NCBI GenBank assembly: GCA_900553345.1
Contig: USDE01000014.1
Coordinates: 1-14,277, forward strand
Source of the DNA: an uncultured Collinsella sp.
Lineage (GTDB): Bacteria > Actinomycetota > Coriobacteriia > Coriobacteriales > Coriobacteriaceae
Direction of reading: 5' to 3'
Length of the DNA stretch: 14,277 nt
Shown: positions 1 to 5,158 of the stretch, one piece after another
Position numbering within the stretch: position 1 is the stretch's first letter
Layout of the letters: every line of letters begins with the position of its first letter
The notes under the pieces: model-generated
Database searches by the model: none
Told to the model about the DNA's origin: nothing
What the model saw: the letters and a program-made list of their open reading frames with translations, nothing else
Made by a program: the position numbers and the translations under genes

Positions 1-11
1 AGGAATTAAAA

Positions 12-440
12 GTGCACGAGCTCGGAATCGTTTACCACATCATTCGCGATGTTGAGAACGTGGCGCGCGCCAATGGCGTGCGTCACGTTTCGAGCGTGAC
101 GTTACTGCTGGGCGAGGTCTCGGGCGTCGTTCCCGATCTACTACTCGACGCTTGGCGCTGGGCGGCAGATAAAAAGCCTATCACCGAGGGCGCGGAGCTT
201 ATCGTGGAGCCAGTCAACGCCGTGACGCATTGCGAGACGTGCGGCTGCGACTACGCGACGGTCGAGCACGGCAAGACCTGCCCCCATTGCGGCAGCGGCG
301 AGACATACCTGCTGCAGGGCCGGGAGGTCATGATCAAGCAGATCGAGACCCCCGACGAGGATCCGGCAGACGCTGACCCCGCCAGTCCTTCCGACGCTCC
401 CGACGCCGTCGACGCCGCAAACCCCCTCCGCATCGCCTAG
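12..440 (+). CDS. hypA: Hydrogenase maturation nickel metallochaperone HypA
   Basis: HypA delivers nickel, with HypB, to the large subunit of [NiFe] hydrogenase in the cytoplasm. Seen: the protein starts Met-His-Glu, the invariant nickel-binding N terminus, and carries the structural zinc site as two CxxC pairs (C74/C77 and C90/C93). The start is a GTG with AGGAA at 1-5 as ribosome binding site. At 142 residues it is longer than the usual 110-120; the excess is a C-terminal tail from about residue 112 rich in Asp, Pro and Ala with no recognisable fold. The upstream neighbour is outside the window, so a hyp operon cannot be confirmed. A palindromic element begins 10 bases after the stop. Family assignment is firm; a role in urease maturation instead of hydrogenase is possible but not suggested by the context. 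Confidence 0.93.
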   Translation: MHELGIVYHIIRDVENVARANGVRHVSSVTLLLGEVSGVVPDLLLDAWRWAADKKPITEGAELIVEPVNAVTHCETCGCDYATVEHGKTCPHCGSGETYLLQGREVMIKQIETPDEDPADADPASPSDAPDAVDAANPLRIA

Positions 441-450
441 GATTCCCTAT

Positions 451-519
451 AAGTTGCGGTGAAATAGTTCCTCAATCCAGCCTTCTGGCTCTTAAACAAG
501 AACTATTCCACCGCAACTT
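451..519. repeat. 69-bp dispersed palindromic element, copy 1
   Basis: Nineteen-base arms (451-469 and 501-519) are complementary except for one A.C pair and enclose a 31-base loop. Copy 2 at 4137-4205 has exactly the same length, identical arms, a related loop and the same orientation. Each copy sits just downstream of a stop codon, and here the right arm runs into TTTTT, so it may act as a terminator. The fixed length and loop similarity suggest a family of small mobile or REP/MITE-like repeats instead of two chance terminators. Confidence 0.75.
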
Positions 520-569
520 TTTCGAGTGGTTTCGTAAACCATAAGTCACGAAATTAGTCAAGCCATGTC

Positions 570-744
570 CGTTTAAACAAAATAGTGGCAGTACGAGCGC
601 ATTCGCACTTGTTTAAAACCGATATTAATGAACAGCATGCTTGTGTCTGTAAAATACATGGCTCGATGAGCGACGATTTGGCGGGTAATGAGTCGAAAAA
701 CAGCAACGTAATCAATTTGTAACAAACTTGGACGTTTAAACAAA
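570..744. promoter_or_regulatory. GTTTAAAC boxes upstream of the PTS operon
   Basis: The 12-mer CGTTTAAACAAA occurs at 570-581 and again at 733-744. An inverted relative, TTGTTTAAA, lies at 609-617. The core GTTTAAAC is itself an 8-bp palindrome. The second box lies about 25 bases upstream of the TATAAT at 770-775, a place where an activator or repressor of the PTS operon could bind. Regulation is inferred from position only. Confidence 0.4.
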
Positions 745-769
745 TAATCCAACCTTTTGCGAGTTTAGC

Positions 770-775
770 TATAAT
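770..775 (+). promoter_or_regulatory. Candidate -10 element of the PTS operon
   Basis: A perfect TATAAT lies 71 bases before the EIIAB start. No good -35 hexamer is found 16-18 bases upstream (ATCCAA at 17), which fits an activator-dependent promoter. A second weaker -10 candidate, TATACT, lies at 793-798. Confidence 0.45.
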
Positions 776-845
776 TCCACAAACCAAACAGCTATACTCC
801 TTTCATGTCGTGTAGGAAATACGTAGACAAAAAGGAGGTTATGTG

Positions 846-1835
846 ATGGTAAGTATTGTTCTTGCTAGCCACGGGGACTTGGCAGCTGGAATCAAGCAGA
901 CGGGCTCGATGGTCTTTGGCGATCAGCCGTCTGTTGCCGTGGTCTCGCTCGAGCCGAGCATGGGCCCCGACGACTTCCGTGCCAAGGTCGAGGAAGCAAT
1001 CGCTTCCTTCGAGGACCAGGAGCAGGTGCTCTTCCTCGTTGATCTGTGGGGCGGCACGCCGTTCAACCAGATCAGCGGGCTCATCGAGGGCCACGATTCC
1101 TGGGCTATCGTCACCGGTGTAAACCTGCCTATGCTCATCGAGGCATATTCGCAGCGCTTTGACGCAAAGAACACTGCACATGCGATCGCAAAACATCTCG
1201 TGACTGAGGCTAAGGCTGGCGTGCGCGTCAAGCCCGAGTCTCTGGAGCCCGAGGAGAAGAAGCCGGCTACGGCCGCTGCTGCTCCTGCAGGCGCCATTCC
1301 TCCGGGAACGGTCATCGGCGATGGGCACATCAAGATTGCCCACGTCCGTATCGACACCCGTCTGCTGCATGGTCAGGTGGCCACCACGTGGACCAAGCAG
1401 ATCAACCCCAACCGCATCATCGTGGTTTCCGACGGCGTTGCTCACGACGAGCTCCGCAAGACCATGATCGAGCAGGCTGCCCCTCCGGGAGTCCATGCCA
1501 ACGTCGTGCCCATCAAGAAGATGGCCGAGGTCGTCAAGGACACGCGCTTTGGTGACACCAAGGCCATGCTGCTCTTTGAGAATCCGCAGGATCTGCTCAA
1601 GGCCATCGAGGCCGGCGTCGACATCAAGGAAGTCAACATCGGTTCCATGGCTCACTCCAAGGGCAAGGTCGTCGTCACCAACGCCGTCGCTATGGGCGAT
1701 GACGACGTCAGGACTCTCGAGGCCCTCAAGGCCAAGGGCGTCAAGTTCGAGGTCCGCAAGGTTCCTTCGGATTCCTCCGAGGATCTCGACGCCATGTTGA
1801 AGAAAGCTAAGGCCGAACTGGCCGCTCAAGCATAG
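846..1835 (+). CDS. Mannose-family PTS enzyme EIIAB (fused IIA and IIB)
   Basis: Cytoplasmic phosphotransfer subunit: phosphate passes from HPr to the IIA domain, then to IIB, then to the incoming sugar. With the ATG at 846 (GGAGG 7 bases upstream) the protein has 329 residues. IIA spans about residues 1-125, with the phosphorylatable His9 in the SHG motif; an Ala/Pro/Lys-rich linker follows (about 134-157); IIB then begins, with His175 in RLLHGQV as second phosphorylation site, the same positions as in E. coli ManX. A GTG three bases earlier is in frame but only 4 bases from the Shine-Dalgarno. EIIC follows after 18 bases. The substrate (mannose, fructose, sorbose, amino sugars) cannot be read from the sequence. 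Confidence 0.93.
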   Translation: MVSIVLASHGDLAAGIKQTGSMVFGDQPSVAVVSLEPSMGPDDFRAKVEEAIASFEDQEQVLFLVDLWGGTPFNQISGLIEGHDSWAIVTGVNLPMLIEAYSQRFDAKNTAHAIAKHLVTEAKAGVRVKPESLEPEEKKPATAAAAPAGAIPPGTVIGDGHIKIAHVRIDTRLLHGQVATTWTKQINPNRIIVVSDGVAHDELRKTMIEQAAPPGVHANVVPIKKMAEVVKDTRFGDTKAMLLFENPQDLLKAIEAGVDIKEVNIGSMAHSKGKVVVTNAVAMGDDDVRTLEALKAKGVKFEVRKVPSDSSEDLDAMLKKAKAELAAQA

Positions 1836-1853
1836 TAAAGGAGGGTCCGATAC

Positions 1854-2672
1854 ATGTCTGCAATCACTATTCTGCTTGTTGCGATTGTCGCGTTGCTTGC
1901 CGGTATGGAAGGCATTCTGGATGAGTTCCAGTTCCATCAGCCGCTCGTGGCATGCACGCTTATCGGTCTCGTAACCGGTCACCTTCAGGAGGGCATCCTC
2001 CTGGGCGGTTCGCTCCAGATGATGGCCCTTGGCTGGGCTAACGTTGGCGCCGCTGTCGCGCCTGACGCCGCTCTGGCCTCGGTCGCTTCTTCGATCATCA
2101 TGGTGCTCGCCCTCAACGGTGGCGCCACCGATTCGGCCAAGGCCGTTACCGCCGCCATCGCCGTCGCCGTCCCGCTGTCGGTCGCTGGTCTGTTCCTGAC
2201 CATGATCTGCCGTACCCTGGCTACCGCTATCGCTCACGCCATGGACGGTTGCGCCGAGAAGGGCGACTTCTCCGGCATCGAGCGCTGGCAGTACGCTGCC
2301 ATCCTCATGCAGGGCCTTCGTATCGCCATCCCGGCAGTACTTCTGTGCATCATCCCGGCCGAGGCTGTTACCAACGCGCTTAACGCTATGCCCGACTGGT
2401 TGTCCGGCGGTATGGCTGTCGGCGGCGGCATGGTCGCTTCCGTCGGTTACGCCATGGTCATCAACATGATGGCCACCAAGGAGACCTGGCCGTTCTTCAT
2501 CCTCGGCTTTGTCCTTGCTGCCATCCCTCAGCTCACGCTGATCGCCCTTGGCCTCATCGGCATCTCCCTTGCCCTCATCTACCTTGGCCTTAAGGATCTG
2601 GCCAAGCAGGGTGGCGGCATGGGCGGCGGCTCCGGTGACCCGCTCGGCGACATTCTGAACGATTACGAGTAG
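1854..2672 (+). CDS. Mannose-family PTS enzyme EIIC, membrane permease subunit
   Basis: Polytopic membrane protein that, with EIID, forms the sugar channel of the Man-family PTS. Seen: 272 residues, close to the usual 260-270; hydrophobic from the first residues, with repeated long hydrophobic segments and Gly/Ala-rich helices; EGILDEFQFHQPLVACTLIG at residues 20-39 and LGGSLQMMALGWANVGAAVA at residues 51-70 are characteristic of the family. The C terminus is a short glycine-rich, acidic cytoplasmic tail. The ATG has GGAGGG at 1840-1845, 8 bases upstream. It lies 18 bases after EIIAB and 16 before EIID, so the three genes are surely co-transcribed. Confidence 0.93.
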   Translation: MSAITILLVAIVALLAGMEGILDEFQFHQPLVACTLIGLVTGHLQEGILLGGSLQMMALGWANVGAAVAPDAALASVASSIIMVLALNGGATDSAKAVTAAIAVAVPLSVAGLFLTMICRTLATAIAHAMDGCAEKGDFSGIERWQYAAILMQGLRIAIPAVLLCIIPAEAVTNALNAMPDWLSGGMAVGGGMVASVGYAMVINMMATKETWPFFILGFVLAAIPQLTLIALGLIGISLALIYLGLKDLAKQGGGMGGGSGDPLGDILNDYE

Positions 2673-2688
2673 GAGGGGAGTGATACAT

Positions 2689-3609
2689 ATGGCAGAGAAC
2701 AAGATTCAGCTCACCAAGGCTGACCGCAAGAAGGTTTGCTTCCGTCATCAGTTCCTTCAGGGCTCGTGGAACTACGAGCGTATGCAGAACGGCGGTTGGT
2801 GCTTCGCAATGATCCCTGCGATCAAGAAGCTCTACACCAACAAGGATGACCAGATTGCCGCGCTTAAGCGCCACCTGGAGTTCTATAACACCCACCCCTA
2901 TGTTTCCGCCCCCGTCATTGGCGTTACCCTCGCTCTCGAGGAGGAGCGCGCCAACGGTGCCCCGATTGACGACGTCGCCATTCAGGGCGTCAAGGTCGGT
3001 ATGATGGGCCCGCTCGCCGGCGTCGGCGACCCCGCCTTCTGGTTCACCCTTCGCCCGATTCTGGGCGCTCTGGGCGCTTCCCTGGCCCTGTCCGGCAGCA
3101 TCGCCGGTCCGCTGCTGTTCTTCTTCGCGTGGAACATCATCCGTTACGCCTTCCTGTGGTACACGCAGGAGTTTGGCTATAAGGTCGGCTCCTCCATCGC
3201 CAAGGACCTCTCTGGCGGTCTGATGGGCAAGGTCACCGAGGGTGCTTCCATCCTGGGTATGTTCATCATCGGCGCCCTGGTCGAGCGCTGGGTGTCCATC
3301 TCCTTCACCCCGGTCGTCTCCAAGGTCACGCAGTCTGCTGGCGCCTTTATCGACTGGGCTAACCTGCCCTCCGGTTCTGAGGGTGTCAAGGAAGCACTGA
3401 CGATGTATAACTCCATCGGTGCTAACGCCCTTGATCAGGTGAAGGTCACCACGCTTCAGGCCAACCTCGATCAGCTCATCCCCGGCCTTGCCGCCGTGTG
3501 CCTGACCCTGCTGGTCTGCAAGCTCCTCAAGAAGAAGGTCAGCCCGATCGTCATCATCCTGGCTCTCTTCGCCATCGGCATCATCGGTCGCGTCTGCGGC
3601 TTCATGTAA
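2689..3609 (+). CDS. Mannose-family PTS enzyme EIID, membrane subunit
   Basis: Partner of EIIC in the sugar channel. Seen: 306 residues from the ATG at 2689 (GGAGGGG at 2672-2678). The N-terminal part is soluble and Lys/Arg-rich and contains the family signature around QGSWNYERMQNGGWCFAMIP; a central GPLAGVGDPAFW motif (about residues 107-118) and hydrophobic helices follow, ending with two membrane segments and a cytosolic KLLKKK loop. A GTG at 2680 is in frame but overlaps the Shine-Dalgarno, so it is rejected as start. It is the last gene before the intrinsic terminator at 3666-3712, so the core PTS transcript probably ends here. Confidence 0.93.
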   Translation: MAENKIQLTKADRKKVCFRHQFLQGSWNYERMQNGGWCFAMIPAIKKLYTNKDDQIAALKRHLEFYNTHPYVSAPVIGVTLALEEERANGAPIDDVAIQGVKVGMMGPLAGVGDPAFWFTLRPILGALGASLALSGSIAGPLLFFFAWNIIRYAFLWYTQEFGYKVGSSIAKDLSGGLMGKVTEGASILGMFIIGALVERWVSISFTPVVSKVTQSAGAFIDWANLPSGSEGVKEALTMYNSIGANALDQVKVTTLQANLDQLIPGLAAVCLTLLVCKLLKKKVSPIVIILALFAIGIIGRVCGFM

Positions 3610-3665
3610 GCACGTTTCGGCTTAAGACCGAGAATTGCTAGGCAAGGGCTTTTGAGCCATTGAAA

Positions 3666-3712
3666 CGGACCGCACCCGGTGGGTACACTGGATGCGGTCC
3701 GATTGTTTTATT
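3666..3712 (+). terminator. Intrinsic terminator after EIID
   Basis: Nine-base stem CGGACCGCA (3666-3674) with TGCGGTCCG (3693-3701), then ATTGTTTTATTT. It lies between EIID and the DUF956 gene, whose ribosome binding site (GGAGGG, 3714-3719) abuts the T-run, so read-through may set the level of the DUF956 protein below that of the permease. Confidence 0.82.
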
Positions 3713-3729
3713 TGGAGGGCGAGGCGCGC

Positions 3730-4128
3730 ATGGCGCAATCTCAGAACAGCACGGTCGATCTGGCAACGCCGGCAACCTGCCTGATGGGGCTTACCAGCCA
3801 CGGTAACGTGATGGTGGGCAATAAGGCGTTCGAGTATTACAACGAGCGCAATCCCGAGGATTATATTCAAATCCCGTGGGACGAGGTCGACTATATTGCC
3901 GCCGAGGTTTTACGCGGCACCAAGAAGATCACGCGTTTTGCCATCTTCACCAAGGACAACGGTCACTTTACGTTTTCGACGCGCGACGACAAAGAGACGC
4001 TTCGTGCTGTCCGCAAGTACGTCGACGAGGATAAGCTCGTGCGTTCGCCCGACTTTATCGATGTGACGGCCAAGGGCGCCAAGAGCATCCCCTCCGTCAT
4101 CAAAGGCCTCTTCCACAAAGGCAACTAG
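3730..4128 (+). CDS. DUF956 / ManO-like mannose PTS accessory protein
   Basis: Small cytoplasmic protein of the DUF956 family, which commonly ends mannose-type PTS operons and is called ManO in lactic acid bacteria, where it has been linked to control of the man genes; its biochemical role is poorly known. Seen: 132 residues from the ATG at 3730, chosen because GGAGGG stands at 3714-3719 and GAGG at 3721-3724. An in-frame ATG at 3679 lies inside the terminator hairpin and would add 17 residues of poor character. The run IPWDEVDYIAAEVLRG and the basic C terminus match the family. A terminator separates it from EIID by 120 bases in all, so it may have read-through expression. Confidence 0.85.
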   Translation: MAQSQNSTVDLATPATCLMGLTSHGNVMVGNKAFEYYNERNPEDYIQIPWDEVDYIAAEVLRGTKKITRFAIFTKDNGHFTFSTRDDKETLRAVRKYVDEDKLVRSPDFIDVTAKGAKSIPSVIKGLFHKGN

Positions 4129-4136
4129 CTCCTCAT

Positions 4137-4205
4137 AAGTTGCGGTGAAATAGTTTCTAAATACGGCTTTAGATGCTTCAGACAGGAACTATTCCACCGC
4201 AACTT
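4137..4205. repeat. 69-bp dispersed palindromic element, copy 2
   Basis: Arms at 4137-4155 and 4187-4205 are identical to those of the copy at 451-519, including the single A.C mismatch, and the loop is again exactly 31 bases with related sequence. It starts 8 bases after the DUF956 stop codon. It may serve as terminator for the PTS/DUF956 unit, although it lacks a T-run on the right. Confidence 0.75.
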
Positions 4206-4244
4206 CGAAGTCTAGTCATGCGACGTATGGCGATGCAGTAAATC

Positions 4245-4253
4245 TGCTACACT
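4245..4253 (+). promoter_or_regulatory. Extended -10 promoter of tRNA-Arg
   Basis: TGCTACACT is an extended -10 element ending 10 bases before the mature tRNA 5' end. No clear -35 is seen at 16-18 bases, which extended -10 promoters can do without. Confidence 0.5.
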
Positions 4254-4263
4254 AGTACAACAT

Positions 4264-4339
4264 GCCTCCGTAGCTCAGGGGATAGAGCACCGCTCTCCTA
4301 AAGCGGGTGTCGACGGTTCGAATCCGCCCGGGGGCACCA
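4264..4339 (+). tRNA. tRNA-Arg (anticodon CCU)
   Basis: Complete cloverleaf: acceptor stem GCCTCCG/CGGGGGC (one T.G pair), D-arm with AGCTCAGGGG, anticodon stem CCGCT/AGCGG with loop CTCCTAA giving anticodon CCU (4297-4299, reads AGG), T-arm with GGTTCGAATCC, discriminator A and encoded CCA (4337-4339). The 3' ends of such genes are frequent integration targets of tyrosine recombinases, and the accessory DNA begins right after it. No second copy of the 3' end is present in the window. Confidence 0.96.
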
Positions 4340-4349
4340 GAGAAAACAG

Positions 4350-4390
4350 CAGGTCAGGAGCTAATTTTGCTTCTGACCTGTTCTGGTTTT
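4350..4390 (+). terminator. Terminator of tRNA-Arg
   Basis: Twelve-base stem CAGGTCAGGAGC (4350-4361) with GCTTCTGACCTG (4369-4380), one G.U pair, 7-base loop, followed by TTCTGGTTTT. It starts 11 bases after the CCA end. Confidence 0.75.
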
Positions 4391-4472
4391 GGGGCTAAGA
4401 ATCGCTTTCGTTTGTAAATCTGGTAAGTAAATAATATGACTCCCCGAGTTTTCCACAGAAAACAGGAAATCA

Positions 4473-4632
4473 CCATTTTGGGGATAATAGTTTTCAACAG
4501 CTGTTAGTCGATTCCATTTTGGTGAAGTGCTCCCCCATTTTGGGTAAAAAATTTCACCATTTTGATGATTTGACGGATTTGAATCTTTGATAAAAGGCCT
4601 GTTCAGAAGCTTGTGTCATACCCATTTTGGGG
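4473..4632. repeat. Five direct CCATTTTG repeats, helically phased
   Basis: CCATTTTG begins at 4473, 4514, 4535, 4557 and 4622; four of the five continue with G to give CCATTTTGG. The steps are 41, 21, 22 and 65 bases, close to 2, 1, 1 and 3 times 21.5, so all copies face the same side of the helix. They lie 134-293 bases from the tRNA 3' end. Such sites may be arm-type sites for an integrase or excisionase, or iterons of a replication origin; a DnaA-like box lies 16 bases before the first copy. No cognate protein is identifiable. Confidence 0.75.
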
Positions 4633-4668
4633 AAACCAATTAATAGAGAAATAACCTATAAAGAAATA

Positions 4669-4687
4669 GGGACGGCCATGCCGTCCC
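4669..4687 (-). terminator. Terminator of the leftward XRE-type regulator gene
   Basis: Eight-base stem GGGACGGC (4669-4676) and GCCGTCCC (4680-4687) with a 3-base loop; on the minus strand it is followed by TATTTCTTTATAG. It lies about 100 bases past the stop codon of the regulator gene. Confidence 0.6.
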
Positions 4688-4787
4688 CTTCGCTCGCAGA
4701 GCTCGCTGCGCGGTCACGTGCCGTGACCTTGCCGCCGGCTGTGCCGTCGATTGATTCGCTCACTGCGTTCGCTGATTGATTGATAGA

Positions 4788-5036
4788 CTAATCCGTTTTC
4801 TCAGTAACACCAGTCATGAGTGCAGCAATTGACATGTTGAATCCATTGGCAATTTTGCAGAGGTTTGAAAGACTGACATTTCTTCGTCCGACTTCAATGC
4901 TCGCGTAGTAGGAACGATCCATCTCAATCAAATTGGCGAACTGCTCCTGGCTGCACCCGAGTCCAGCGCGGAGTTCTTTGCATCTCATGCCGAATGATTT
5001 CTGAAGCGTCTTCGTATCCATGACAAAAAGAGTCAT
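4788..5036 (-). CDS. XRE-family helix-turn-helix regulator
   Basis: Small cytoplasmic DNA-binding protein of 82 residues, essentially one HTH_3/Cro-CI domain: residues 19-74 include the SQEQFANLIEMDRSYYASIE recognition region and the SLSNLCKIANGFNM fourth helix. There is no effector domain. Two starts are possible: ATG at 5036 and ATG at 5021 (Met6), neither with a Shine-Dalgarno. A promoter TTGTTG-17-TAAATA on the minus strand would start transcription about 3-4 bases before the first ATG, so a leaderless mRNA is likely. It is divergent from the surface protein gene and the shared intergenic region carries a 12-bp inverted repeat, so autoregulation and control of the surface protein are plausible inferences. 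Confidence 0.85.
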   Translation of the reverse strand: MTLFVMDTKTLQKSFGMRCKELRAGLGCSQEQFANLIEMDRSYYASIEVGRRNVSLSNLCKIANGFNMSIAALMTGVTEKTD

Positions 5037-5040
5037 GGAT
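5016..5040. repeat. Inverted repeat across the regulator start codons
   Basis: ATCCATGAC (5016-5024) and GTCATGGAT (5032-5040) are perfect 9-base arms around a 7-base AT spacer. Read on the minus strand, each arm carries one of the two candidate ATG codons. It may be a hairpin limiting translation or a second operator. Confidence 0.6.
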
Positions 5041-5094
5041 TGTTGTATTTATGCCAACGGACTATATACAACAATCCCTGTTAAGGCGCATAAT
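5037..5094. promoter_or_regulatory. Divergent promoter region with 12-bp inverted repeat operator
   Basis: GGATTGTTGTAT (5037-5048) and ATACAACAATCC (5066-5077) are perfect 12-base arms with 17 bases between. The left arm overlaps the leftward -10 (complement of TATTTA, 5046-5051) and the right arm contains the leftward -35 (complement of CAACAA, 5069-5074). A weaker rightward promoter, TATACA (5065-5070), 18 bases, CATAAT (5089-5094), overlaps the right arm. One dimeric repressor on this repeat could block both directions; that is inference. Confidence 0.6.
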
Positions 5095-5158
5095 TACCTT
5101 TATTGGAAAGAGTTCTGATGCCTAGTCGGACATGGCATGGAAAAGGAATGGAATAGCA

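Larger units (their letters stand above)
441..842. other. Intergenic region between hypA and the PTS operon
   Basis: No convincing gene lies in these 402 bases. They hold the first 69-bp palindromic element (451-519), an AT-rich stretch with GTTTAAAC-type boxes (570-581, 609-617 inverted, 733-744), a TATAAT hexamer at 770-775 and a strong ribosome binding site (GGAGG, 834-838). The leftward reading frame through the region encodes a Cys-rich sequence without family resemblance and is judged non-coding. Confidence 0.7.
4340..4787. other. Gene-free region at the tRNA-proximal end of the accessory DNA
   Basis: Contains, in order: the tRNA terminator (4350-4390), a DnaA-box-like 9-mer TTTTCCACA (4449-4457, one base off TTATCCACA), five CCATTTTG repeats (4473-4632), AT-rich tracts, the terminator of the leftward regulator (4669-4687), and a stretch of small palindromes such as GGTCACG/CGTGACC (4712-4728) joined by CGCTC/GCTCG words. 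No open frame resembles a gene. Confidence 0.7.

Noticed and set aside
554..787. Leftward 77-codon frame upstream of the PTS operon
   Set aside because: Cys-rich random composition, no ribosome binding site, and it overlaps the promoter elements of the PTS operon.
441..842. Sigma-54 promoter for the PTS operon
   Set aside because: Mannose PTS operons in some Firmicutes use one, but no GG-N10-GC pair in the expected context was found.
792..2702. Very long leftward open frame opposite the PTS genes
   Set aside because: It mirrors EIIAB and EIIC on the other strand, is full of low-complexity Gly/Asp/His sequence, and has no ribosome binding site or family match; a shadow of high-GC coding DNA.
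4473..4632. CRISPR array
   Set aside because: The repeat unit is only 8-11 bases, spacings vary from 21 to 65, and no cas gene is near.
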